Below, piece after piece: positions 1-6,596 of a stretch of DNA of 11,692 nucleotides; position 1 is the stretch's first letter, and each line of letters opens with the position of its first letter. The notes below the pieces were generated by a model. The model saw only the letters and a list, made by a program, of their open reading frames with translations. It made no database searches and was not told the origin of the DNA. The position numbers and the translations under genes were made by a program. Origin of the DNA: Bryobacterales bacterium (GTDB lineage: Bacteria > Acidobacteriota > Terriglobia > Bryobacterales > Bryobacteraceae); NCBI GenBank assembly GCA_009697495.1, contig SHUN01000036.1, forward strand, positions 1 to 11,692, in the 5' to 3' direction.

Positions 1-1377
1 TTAGTAAATAAGGCGCTCGAATATCTTGCAAATCTCTCCAAGGAATCGGGGGCCGACCCGGCCCTCCAACGGGAACTCGCCGCCGGCTATCTCCGCGTCG
101 GCCACCTTCTGGGCAATCCGGACTACGCAAATCTCGGCGACCCGGCCGGTGCCCTCACAAGCTATCACCGCGCCCAGACCCTCCTTGCAAACGTTGAACC
201 AACGGCCGAAGTCACCAACGATGTTGCCGGCGTCCATGAAGCCATCGCGCGCATGCTCACTCTGAATGGCGACACCGCGCGCGCCGTCGAGTCCATTCGC
301 CGCGCCGTGGCGATCCGTGACGCCGCCAACGCTGCTCCCGATCTTAAGGCAGCCAGCTACCACAATCTTGCCAGTGCGCTCGCAGCCACTGGCGCTGCGG
401 CTGAAGCGCTCGAGCTTTCCCAAAAGGCGCATCGGCTCGCCTTATCGTTAACCGGTCCCGACGCCGTTCGCCAACAAGCCCTCAGCCATAGCCGCGTGGC
501 CGCGGTACTTCTACAGACCGGTGACGGTGCCCGTGCCGCCGAATCCTATCGAACGGCCGTGAATCTTTACCAACAGATAGCCTCGGCCGACCCTCTTGCC
601 CCTCGGCCAAAACGGGACCTTTCGCTCGCCCTCGAAGATCTCGCCCGCCTCGAGTCCTCGACGGACGGGGCAGGCCTCTATCGGCGGTCCCTGCAAATCC
701 GCCGCGACCTCGCCGCGGCCGACCCCCAAAACATGCAGGCCCGCCGCGACCTTGCCTATTGCCTGCTTAAGCAAGGATCCACCGGCGAGGCCGTCGAAGC
801 GTTTCGGCAACTCTCCGCGTTGGACCCGGCCAGTGTCCTAGCCCGCCGCGACTTGGCAGTCGCCTGGGAGCACCAAGGCAACGCGCAGGTTCAAGCCGGC
901 AAATATACCGAAGCCATTATCAGCTACCGCCAATTGCTCCAAATCGCGCGCGAGTGGATCCAGCGCGCCCCCTACAACCCCTACGCCAACGGAATGTTGG
1001 CCGTAGCCCAGGTCAAAATGGCGGAAGCGTTGTCTAGAACGGGAGACCGGGACGGCGCCATCAGCAGCTCCCGAGCTGCCATACGCGTCATCGACGGGTT
1101 GCTTGAAAAGGAGAAGGACAACGCACTGTTCCGCCGCGATCGGGCGGTTGCTCAATGGACCCTTGGCCGAGTTTTAGTTGATGTCGCGGCGGTTTCAAAA
1201 CAACCCGCTCATTGGAGAGAGGCGAAAGCCGAACTGGAGCGAGCCCGTCAACTGTTCGCCGAGATCGCGAGCCGGAACCGGCTTACCGGGGAGGACTCCG
1301 CCGTGAGTGCGGCTATTGGGAACCAGCTTGAAATCTGCCGGCGGGCGCTTGCGGCTCCGTCGACCGCAAAGTTTTAG
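1..1377 (+). CDS. TPR-repeat protein, C-terminal part (5' truncated by window edge)
   Basis: Frame 1 is open from the first base to a TAG at 1375-1377, giving 458 codons without a start, so this is the tail of a longer protein. The first in-frame ATG (253) is internal: the 84 codons before it are typical protein sequence (ALEYLANLSKESG, LQRELAAGYLRVG, NLGDPAGALTSYHRA). The whole fragment is alpha-helical with degenerate tetratricopeptide repeats, for example near residues 28-65, 76-109, 117-150, 165-195, 235-265, 270-310 and 325-360. RRDLA occurs three times, at or near repeat starts. No signal peptide or membrane segment is visible in the part present. From family knowledge, tails of this style in Acidobacteria commonly follow a Ser/Thr protein kinase or a winged-helix DNA-binding domain, where the repeats mediate protein-protein contacts. 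Which head is present cannot be seen here. It converges on the recA-like gene with 32 bp between the stops. Confidence 0.85.
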   Translation, partial: LVNKALEYLANLSKESGADPALQRELAAGYLRVGHLLGNPDYANLGDPAGALTSYHRAQTLLANVEPTAEVTNDVAGVHEAIARMLTLNGDTARAVESIRRAVAIRDAANAAPDLKAASYHNLASALAATGAAAEALELSQKAHRLALSLTGPDAVRQQALSHSRVAAVLLQTGDGARAAESYRTAVNLYQQIASADPLAPRPKRDLSLALEDLARLESSTDGAGLYRRSLQIRRDLAAADPQNMQARRDLAYCLLKQGSTGEAVEAFRQLSALDPASVLARRDLAVAWEHQGNAQVQAGKYTEAIISYRQLLQIAREWIQRAPYNPYANGMLAVAQVKMAEALSRTGDRDGAISSSRAAIRVIDGLLEKEKDNALFRRDRAVAQWTLGRVLVDVAAVSKQPAHWREAKAELERARQLFAEIASRNRLTGEDSAVSAAIGNQLEICRRALAAPSTAKF

Positions 1378-1409
1378 AAATGCGGCGCGGCGGGGTCTAA
1401 GGCTCCCAA

Positions 1410-2444
1410 TCAGCCATTCACCACCACTTGCAGCGCCATCGCAACGCCGACTTCCCGGCCCATTGGCCGCCGCTGCGTAATTCCCAACGCCAATCGGATC
1501 TCCGCCCGCAACTGCGCCGCCAACGAAGCATGGAGGGCCAAGTGCGAGATGACCCCGCTCCGAGTGCGTCCCAGCACCTGCCCATCAAACTCAAAACCGG
1601 GCCGAATCACACCCGACTCCAAGCCGCGGTCAACTAACTCCGCCTCTGGCGCCACGCCCACGCCGCCTTCAAAATCAAACTCCGTCGTGACAGGCTTCGC
1701 CAACTGATTTTTAATAACTCGCAGTTGAACCCGCTTGCCTGTCTGCGCGTCCGCTCGCAAATCAGCCCTTACCGCCGCGTGCAATTTCAACGACCAACCG
1801 CCCGCACTCGTCTCAGCATACCCGAAGCCCTGGTAACTTCGAACCTGATTCAAGAACAACACGCAGGCCGGACTCCCCTGCAGCGCCCGCGCCAAGCGCC
1901 GCAATCCGCTCGCCAACATCTCGTTCTGCCCGAAGGGCGATGCCTCTCCCAACGCCGCGTCCTTCTCCTCCGGCGGCAACAGAGCCGCGACCGAATCAAC
2001 CACAATCAAATCGACCGCCTTACACGCCGCCAATTTCTCTACAATCCGAAAGGCCTGCTGGCCATCATCGGCCCGCGCCAAGAGCAGACTGGCCAGATCA
2101 ACACCCATCCGTTCCGCATAAGGCCCGTCAAACGCCCGCTCCACGTCCACAAACGCCGCCGTATCGCCCTCCCGCTGCACCGCCGCAATGGCCTGCAACC
2201 CGAGCGTCGTCTTCCCAACGGCCGGCGGACCAAACAATTCAATCATCCTTCCCCTCGGCAGACCGCCCACGCCCATCGCCGCGTCGACCGTTACGGACCC
2301 GCTCGGCAGAACCCCCTCCAGGTCCCGATGGCGCAGCCCAAAAGGAACCGACCGTTCCATCTCCGCCGTCTGCCGGCTGTCAAACAGCACCGGCTCGCGC
2401 CTATCGTCGTAGAACGGGGGAAAAGCCAATTGTGTTGGAGCCAT
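1410..2444 (-). CDS. Divergent RecA-family recombinase/ATPase (RecA paralogue)
   Basis: A 344-residue protein homologous to the RecA core ATPase, alignable by eye from about residue 46 (LPSGSVTVDAAMGVGGLPRG) onwards. Walker A is GPPAVGKTT (72-80) where RecA has GPESSGKTT. E102 in DVERAFD matches the catalytic Glu of RecA. Walker B is LIVVDSVAAL (146-155), LNQVR (198-202) matches the RecA INQIR sensor, and ETSAGGWSLKLHA (211-223) matches the DNA-binding loop 2 region. VIKNQ (243-247) matches VVKNK at the filament interface, with the second Lys changed to Gln. The N-terminal 45 residues do not resemble the usual RecA polymerisation helix (no KQFGKGSIMRLG-like stretch). The C-terminal domain is short and not acidic. 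It is probably not the housekeeping recA. An ImuA-like role in SOS mutagenesis is possible, but no imuB or dnaE2 lies nearby. The ATG at 2444 has a weak AAGG six bases upstream. The MFS gene ends 58 bp upstream, so co-transcription is possible. Confidence 0.85.
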   Translation of the reverse strand: MAPTQLAFPPFYDDRREPVLFDSRQTAEMERSVPFGLRHRDLEGVLPSGSVTVDAAMGVGGLPRGRMIELFGPPAVGKTTLGLQAIAAVQREGDTAAFVDVERAFDGPYAERMGVDLASLLLARADDGQQAFRIVEKLAACKAVDLIVVDSVAALLPPEEKDAALGEASPFGQNEMLASGLRRLARALQGSPACVLFLNQVRSYQGFGYAETSAGGWSLKLHAAVRADLRADAQTGKRVQLRVIKNQLAKPVTTEFDFEGGVGVAPEAELVDRGLESGVIRPGFEFDGQVLGRTRSGVISHLALHASLAAQLRAEIRLALGITQRRPMGREVGVAMALQVVVNG

Positions 2445-2502
2445 GAGGAGCCTTAGTTTGCGCTAACTCCCAGTATTTGGGGCCTCAGATTGTCCTTCGG
2501 GA

Positions 2503-3798
2503 CTACGAGCCAGGTACTCCGGGGTTTTCCTGCAAACGTACTGGCTTCAGATCCCTCATTAGGAGGTGGACCAACAGCAGGGCGGTCAGATGAAATACGC
2601 CGAAAGTGAGGAAGATGGGCTTGTATCCAACCACTGGAATCAGAAATCCCGGCAGGAGCGTGGCGAAGATCACACCACCCAACCCCCCGGCGCAACCGCC
2701 AATCCCAGTCACACTCGCCACCGCCGGCCGAGGAAACACATCCGAAACGGTCGTAAACTGATTCGCCGACCAGCCCTGATGCGCCGCAGTCGCCAAACTC
2801 ATCAATAATATGGCCGTTACCGGATTATCGAACATCACCGCCGTCACCGCCAAAGGCATGCATCCCGCGCAAACACCCATCGCCATTTTCCGCGACCGGC
2901 CCACATCGTAACCCCGCCGCATGAAATACCCCGAAAGCCATCCTCCCGCCACACTCCCGAAATCGGCCATCAAATAGATGAAGGGCAGCACCCACCCTAC
3001 CTTTTTCATGTCAAATCCACGGACGTCGTACAAATACACGGGCAGCCAGTAGCTATAAAATCGCCACACCGGGTCGGTCAGAAACTTACCCGCGGCAAAA
3101 CCCCATGTTTCGCGGTACCGCAACGCGGCCAGCCAGCCGATCACGGGCTCCACCGTTCCATCTTCCCCGGATAGAATGTACTCGGTTTCGGCGCTATTGA
3201 CCCCCGGATGCTCGTCCGGCTTCTGATACGTCCATAGCCAAACGGCCAGCCATAGGAAGCCCAAAGCGCCGGTAATCAGGAAACATCCTCGCCATCCGTA
3301 TTGCAACACCATGACGGCGAACAGCGGCGGTCCGATCATGGACGCGACGTTTGACCCGGCGTTGAAAATCCCAGTCGCAAACGCCCGGTCCTTCTTAGGA
3401 AACCACTCGGCTACGCTTTTGATGGCCGCTGGAAAATTTCCGGCCTCACCCAATCCCAGTAACGCCCGGTTCATGCCCAGCGTCAATGGAGTCTGCGCCA
3501 GCGCATGGAACAACGCCGCCGCTGACCACCACGCGATCGACACCGCGTATCCGATCTTCGTGCCAAACCGGTCGATGAACTTACCCATTAGCAGGAAGCC
3601 GATCATGTAGGCAAACTCGAACGCGGATGTCAGGTAGCCATAGGTCCTCTCATCCATCACCATATCTTTCCGGATCTCGGGTACGAGAAATCCGAAGGCG
3701 ATCCGGTCCATGTAGTTAATGGTGGTGGCCAGGAACAACAGCGTCAGAATCCACCAACGAACGCGCGTTGGTTTGGTCTTCACGGGGCCGGAGGGCAT
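2503..3798 (-). CDS. MFS transporter, ExuT-like (anion:cation symporter family)
   Basis: A 431-residue inner-membrane protein with about 12 hydrophobic segments, the usual size for the anion:cation symporter branch of the major facilitator superfamily. It resembles E. coli ExuT, the hexuronate (galacturonate/glucuronate) permease, along its length. Shared blocks seen by eye are FGTKIGYA after TM2, the GLGEAGNFPAAIKSVAEWFP stretch around TM4, then FNAGSNVASMIGPP, FLTDPVWRFYSYWLPVYLYDV, MADFGSVAGGWLSGYFMRRG and SRKMAMGVCAG. The substrate is therefore likely a sugar acid, moved in with protons; the exact one is inferred, not shown. I chose the ATG at 3798; a GTG lies directly before it (3801-3799). 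No Shine-Dalgarno precedes the start. Instead a TATACT box sits six bases upstream inside a tandem repeat. No hexuronate catabolic gene is adjacent: tsaC is upstream and a RecA paralogue downstream, so context does not confirm the substrate. Confidence 0.88.
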   Translation of the reverse strand: MPSGPVKTKPTRVRWWILTLLFLATTINYMDRIAFGFLVPEIRKDMVMDERTYGYLTSAFEFAYMIGFLLMGKFIDRFGTKIGYAVSIAWWSAAALFHALAQTPLTLGMNRALLGLGEAGNFPAAIKSVAEWFPKKDRAFATGIFNAGSNVASMIGPPLFAVMVLQYGWRGCFLITGALGFLWLAVWLWTYQKPDEHPGVNSAETEYILSGEDGTVEPVIGWLAALRYRETWGFAAGKFLTDPVWRFYSYWLPVYLYDVRGFDMKKVGWVLPFIYLMADFGSVAGGWLSGYFMRRGYDVGRSRKMAMGVCAGCMPLAVTAVMFDNPVTAILLMSLATAAHQGWSANQFTTVSDVFPRPAVASVTGIGGCAGGLGGVIFATLLPGFLIPVVGYKPIFLTFGVFHLTALLLVHLLMRDLKPVRLQENPGVPGS

Positions 3799-3833
3799 CA
3801 CGCAAGTATAATGCGCTACGCGGGCAAGTATAA
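3799..3833 (-). promoter_or_regulatory. Putative promoter of the MFS transporter, possibly leaderless
   Basis: On the minus strand TATACT (3810-3805) is followed by TGCGTG and the ATG at 3798, so a transcript starting about seven bases after the -10 box would begin at the start codon. TTATAC at 3833-3828, 17 bp upstream, is only a weak match to a -35 box. No Shine-Dalgarno is present. This is a sequence-based guess; read-through from tsaC is an alternative. Confidence 0.35.
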
Positions 3834-3840
3834 TGCGCTA
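3802..3840. repeat. Two tandem 17-bp direct repeats in the exuT-like promoter
   Basis: GCAAGTATAATGCGCTA occurs exactly at 3802-3818 and again at 3824-3840, a period of 22 bp (about two helical turns). Each copy contains TATAAT on the plus strand and TATACT on the minus strand. The distal copy contains the tsaC stop codon (3840-3838). The proximal copy ends 3 bp from the GTG/ATG start of the transporter. The repeats may be operator half-sites or a duplicated promoter element; function is inferred. Confidence 0.8.
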
Positions 3841-4773
3841 GGCCGCCGCCCGCGCCAAACGGTCCCGAATGCCGTCCCAATCGGAACCAAAGGGCACCGG
3901 CTCCACGACAATCTCGCGCGTTTCACTGTTATCGGCTTTGTGCAGTGTATCGTAGAGCATCGCGCCGTAGCGGTCCGGGTCGTTCGGCATCCTTATAGCA
4001 AACTCGGCTGGCCGCTCCACGGCCCACCACAAGTAGGCTGTCCCCGCCGACTGGGAGGGCAGCCCCAATCGTAGTGGCGCCCGCGGCGAATAATGCTTCG
4101 AATGCTGCCCAGGCGCCGCATGAGCGACTCCGTCCGCCACCGTTCCCGCCAATAGGACCGGACCAATCAGTGCCTCAATCTGCTCCCGGCTCACCATCCC
4201 CGGCCGGAGCAAAACCGGAACCGGTCCCGCCAGCGAGAGCACCGTCGACTCGATTCCCACGCGGCAAAGCCCGCCGTCCAACACCAAATCCACCGCTGAT
4301 CCCAAGCCCCGCCGCACCTGTTCCGCCGTTACGGGCGACAACTCCGTGAACCGGTTGGCGCTCGGTCCGGCCAAGGGCACCCCGGCTTTGCGAATCAAAG
4401 CCAGCGCGATCGGGTGCGCCGGCATCCGCACTCCCACCGTTCCCAATCCCGCCGTTACGATGTCCGGCACGCGTTTGGCCTTCGGCAAAACGAACGTCAA
4501 AGGCCCCGGCCAATAGCGGCTGGCGAGCTTTTCCGCCGCCGTCGGCCATGCTGAGACGACCTTTCGCGCCATTGGCACGCTGGCGACGTGAACGATCAGC
4601 GGGCTCGTCGCCGGCCGGCCCTTCGCTTCATATATCCGGCGCACCGCCGCGGCGTCCAGGGCGTTGGCGCCCAGTCCGTAAACCGTCTCGGTGGGAAATG
4701 CCACCAAACGGCCAGCCCTTATCAGCGCCGCCGCTTTCTCCAGCTCCAGACTATTCGTCAAGGTCCTTGTCAT
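3838..4773 (-). CDS. tsaC: L-threonylcarbamoyladenylate synthase, Sua5 type
   Basis: The enzyme makes threonylcarbamoyl-AMP from threonine, bicarbonate and ATP, the first step of t6A37 modification of ANN-decoding tRNAs in the cytoplasm. The 311 residues contain a YrdC domain (about 8-195) with FPTETVYGLG (26-35), YEAKGRP (48-54), WPGPLTFVL (88-96), VGVRMPAHP (113-121), GPSANRF (136-142) and GIESTV (173-178). These are the family's nucleotide- and threonine-binding blocks. The KGRPATSPL stretch has Ser where Asn is usual (NPL). A C-terminal Sua5 domain follows (about 215-308), entered through the linker motif H224..HYSP, so this is the long Sua5 form rather than the short TsaC form. The start ATG at 4773 lies inside the last codons of prfB (23-bp overlap), which points to translational coupling. 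The gene is also called sua5 or ywlC. In Bacillus ywlC sits near prfA; here the neighbour is prfB. Confidence 0.93.
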   Translation of the reverse strand: MTRTLTNSLELEKAAALIRAGRLVAFPTETVYGLGANALDAAAVRRIYEAKGRPATSPLIVHVASVPMARKVVSAWPTAAEKLASRYWPGPLTFVLPKAKRVPDIVTAGLGTVGVRMPAHPIALALIRKAGVPLAGPSANRFTELSPVTAEQVRRGLGSAVDLVLDGGLCRVGIESTVLSLAGPVPVLLRPGMVSREQIEALIGPVLLAGTVADGVAHAAPGQHSKHYSPRAPLRLGLPSQSAGTAYLWWAVERPAEFAIRMPNDPDRYGAMLYDTLHKADNSETREIVVEPVPFGSDWDGIRDRLARAAA

Positions 4774-5882
4774 CTCCGGCCGTCTTCCCGGTCTTCTTGA
4801 ACACCAGATAGGCGTGCATCAATCCGTCCATGTCGCCGTCCAGGACGCGGTCCACATCCCCGATGGATTTCTTGGTCCGGTGGTCCTTGATCAGCCGATA
4901 CGGCGCCAAAACATAGCTTCGAATCTGGCTCCCGAAGTTGATTTCCATCTTCGAGTCCTCGATCTTCTTCTCAGCCACCCGGCGCTTGTTCATCTCATAC
5001 TCGAACAGCTTGGCGCGCATTTGCTTCATGGCCGTCGCCCGGTTCTTGTGCTGCGACCGTTCGCTCTGGCATTGCACAACCAAGCCGGTCGCCAAATGGG
5101 TAAACCGCACGGCCGATTCGGTCCGGTTGACGTGCTGCCCGCCCGCGCCGCTCGCCCGGAAAACGTCGATCTTCAAGTCGTCGGGCTTGATGTCGATGTT
5201 CACGTCGTCATCTACCAGGGGAATCACGAACACCGAAGCAAACGACGTGTGGCGTCGCGCATTGGCGTCAAATGGCGAAATCCTGACCAACCGGTGAACG
5301 CCAATCTCGCTCTGCAACATGCCGTAGGCGTTCTCGCCGGTGACTTCGACGGTTGCCGATTTGATCCCCGCTCCGTCGCCTTCCAACCGGTCTGTGATCT
5401 CCGCCTGGAAGCCATGCCGCTCACACCAGCGCAAGAACATGCGGAGCAACATTTCGGCCCAGTCCTGGCTCTCCGTCCCGCCCGCGCCGGGGTGAATGGT
5501 GAGAATCGCGGGCTTCGAGTCGTTCTCACCGCACAGCAACATGCCGGTTTCCAGGACTTCCAAGCGCACCGAAAGCTTCTTTAGGCCCGCCGCGATCTCG
5601 TCGTGAACTTTTTCGCCTTCGCGGCCCAATTCGAAGAAGGTATCCAGGTCCTCGGTCATCCCTGTGACATCGGCGTCGTCGCCGACGGCTTTTTCCAGCC
5701 GCTTGCGATCCTGCATCAGTTTCTGGCTGCGCTCAGAGTCGTTCCAGAAGTCGGGCGACGCGATTAATTCCTCGGATTTCGAGAGTTCGAGACGCTTATT
5801 GGCGGCGTCAAAGATAGCTCCGCACAGCGATAGCCTGCTGGCGGAGCGGTTCATACTCCCGCGTGAGTTCGTCTAACGTCAT
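4751..5882 (-). CDS. prfB: Peptide chain release factor 2, expressed by programmed +1 frameshift
   Basis: Release factor 2 recognises UGA and UAA stop codons and triggers peptide release on the ribosome. The main frame carries the stop-codon recognition motif SPF (ISPFD) and the catalytic GGQ (SGAGGQHVNRTESAVR). The true N-terminus is in another frame: ATG at 5882-5880 opens 24 codons (beginning MTLDELTREYEPLRQ) that end ..AGC TAT CTT TGA, with the stop at 5810-5808. Slippage at CTT TGA C by +1 joins Leu24 to the Asp of DAANKRLEL at 5809. The product is then 376 residues, with SPF at 202-204 and GGQ at 247-249, a normal RF2 length. The ATG at 5854 in the main frame is an artefact of ignoring the shift. 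RF2 thus autoregulates: low RF2 lets ribosomes pause at UGA and shift. tsaC overlaps the 3' end by 23 bp. vapB starts 53 bp away on the other strand. Confidence 0.96.
5807..5822 (-). promoter_or_regulatory. prfB: prfB programmed +1 frameshift site
   Basis: On the minus strand the sequence reads CGG AGC TAT CTT TGA C (5822-5807). The CTT TGA C heptamer is the canonical RF2 shift site: tRNA-Leu slips from CTT to TTT and the ribosome resumes at GAC. A GGAG (5821-5818) lies four bases before CTT and can act as the internal Shine-Dalgarno-like stimulator, as AGGGGG does in E. coli, although shorter here. Confidence 0.95.
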
Positions 5883-5937
5883 GGTATCTATTGTAGCGCG
5901 GGCGGTTGGTGGTATAATTTAGCCAGGTTTATACCAT
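5881..5937. promoter_or_regulatory. vapBC promoter/operator with three VapB-like half-sites, shared with prfB
   Basis: An extended -10 box (TG-g-TATAAT, 5910-5918) faces vapB, giving a predicted 5' leader of only about 11 bases. An inverted repeat with perfect 8-bp arms, TGGTATAA (5910-5917) and TTATACCA (5929-5936), spaced by 11 bp, covers the -10 box, the leader and the A of the vapB ATG. That is where a VapB operator is expected for autorepression. A third half-site, ATGGTAT (5881-5887), overlaps the prfB start codon and is the exact inverse of ATACCAT at 5931-5937. The repeats are seen directly; binding by VapB is inferred from how vapBC operons are generally regulated. Confidence 0.65.
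5883..5895 (-). promoter_or_regulatory. prfB: Putative prfB -10 box, possibly leaderless
   Basis: On the minus strand TACAAT (5895-5890) precedes the prfB ATG (5882) by seven bases, AGATACC. This spacing would place the transcription start at or next to the start codon. There is no Shine-Dalgarno in the 20 bases upstream. A -35 box is not clear: TTATAC at 5917-5912 is a weak candidate at 16-bp spacing and overlaps the vapBC operator. Confidence 0.4.
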
Positions 5938-6184
5938 GGGCCTTAACATTAAGAACATTGAAGTCGAACGACTGGCAACCGAAGTCGCCTCCATGACCGG
6001 GGAAACGAAGACGGAAGCGATTCGGAAAGCGCTGGCGGAGCGGAAAGAGCATCTGACGATTCCGGAGCGGAAACGTAGCGATGGCTTACAAGAGTGGCTG
6101 GAGCGTGAAGTATGGCCGCTCACGAAACCAGAATTCCGCGGAAAGCCGGTGACGAAAGAAGAGATGGATGCACTCTGGGAATAG
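5936..6184 (+). CDS. vapB: VapB-family antitoxin (type II TA)
   Basis: An 82-residue protein with the N-terminus typical of the VapB/PSK-operon regulator family: MGLNIKN..VERLA.EVA...GETKTEAIRKALAERKE (1-37). This forms a ribbon-helix-helix-like DNA-binding and dimerisation unit. The rest (38-82) is charged and ends in WLEREVWPLTKPEFRGKPV and EEMDALWE, suitable for wrapping the toxin. It neutralises VapC by binding its active site and, with VapC, should repress its own promoter. The ATG at 5936 has AGG eight bases upstream and overlaps the right arm of the operator. The 3' end overlaps vapC by 17 bp, so the two are translationally coupled. It is transcribed divergently from prfB. Confidence 0.9.
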   Translation: MGLNIKNIEVERLATEVASMTGETKTEAIRKALAERKEHLTIPERKRSDGLQEWLEREVWPLTKPEFRGKPVTKEEMDALWE

Positions 6185-6596
6185 CCCACTCGACATCATT
6201 GTTCTGGACTCTTCGGTACTCTACGCCATCATCCTGGAGGAAACGGGCTACAAACAGTATCTTGGAATTCTAGATCGGGCAAAAAAAGTATTAATTGGAG
6301 CACCGACTTTAGCTGAAGCGGGCCTCGTTGTTCAAAGCCGGCAAGGTCCTCCTGGTCTAGCTCGCCTCCTACAATTACTGGAACGGTGGAATGTGCGCGT
6401 AGACGACTTCACTAAGATCCATGCCTTGGAAGCCATCGACGCGTATCATACTTTCGGCAAAGGCCGCCACCCTGCCGGGCTCAACATGGGCGACTGCAAC
6501 TCTTACGCGACCGCGAAAGTGGCCGGGGCGGCGCTCCTTTACAAGGGCAACGACTTCGCGAAAACCGATCTGCCGAAACTCACGCCTCCAGCGTAG
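6168..6596 (+). CDS. vapC: VapC-family PIN-domain ribonuclease toxin
   Basis: A 142-residue PIN domain protein, a Mg2+-dependent RNase that in this family cleaves tRNA or rRNA and halts translation. The four conserved acidic positions are visible: D14 in IIVLDSSVLYAI, E50 in PTLAEAGLVV, D109 in NMGDCNSYATAKV and D129 in YKGNDFAKTDL. It therefore looks catalytically intact and full length. The PIN fold starts at about residue 9 (DIIVLDSS). The ATG at 6168 is the only nearby ATG, although a later non-ATG start cannot be excluded. It overlaps vapB by 17 bp in a different frame. Its 3' end overlaps the convergent metallophosphoesterase gene by 17 bp. The cellular target cannot be read from the sequence. 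Confidence 0.9.
   Translation: MHSGNSPLDIIVLDSSVLYAIILEETGYKQYLGILDRAKKVLIGAPTLAEAGLVVQSRQGPPGLARLLQLLERWNVRVDDFTKIHALEAIDAYHTFGKGRHPAGLNMGDCNSYATAKVAGAALLYKGNDFAKTDLPKLTPPA

Noticed and set aside
1..432. Minus-strand 143-codon open frame opposite the TPR gene
   Set aside because: It is antisense to the well-formed TPR coding frame, has no family resemblance, and its composition reflects the high-GC third positions of the real gene.
1378..1409. Possible bidirectional terminator between the convergent TPR and recA-like genes
   Set aside because: GC-rich but no inverted repeat of useful length and no T-run on either strand.
1725..2456. Plus-strand 243-codon open frame opposite the recA-like gene
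   Set aside because: Arg/Gln-rich antisense sequence without domain features; the RecA frame is convincing.
2492..2503. Small hairpin GTCC-TTCG-GGAC at the end of the ExuT-like gene
   Set aside because: The stem is only four pairs with no U-tract, and the stable UUCG loop is on the strand opposite the gene; not supportable as a terminator.
4691..5584. Plus-strand 297-codon open frame opposite prfB
   Set aside because: It is antisense to prfB, which carries SPF and GGQ motifs; no independent signal.
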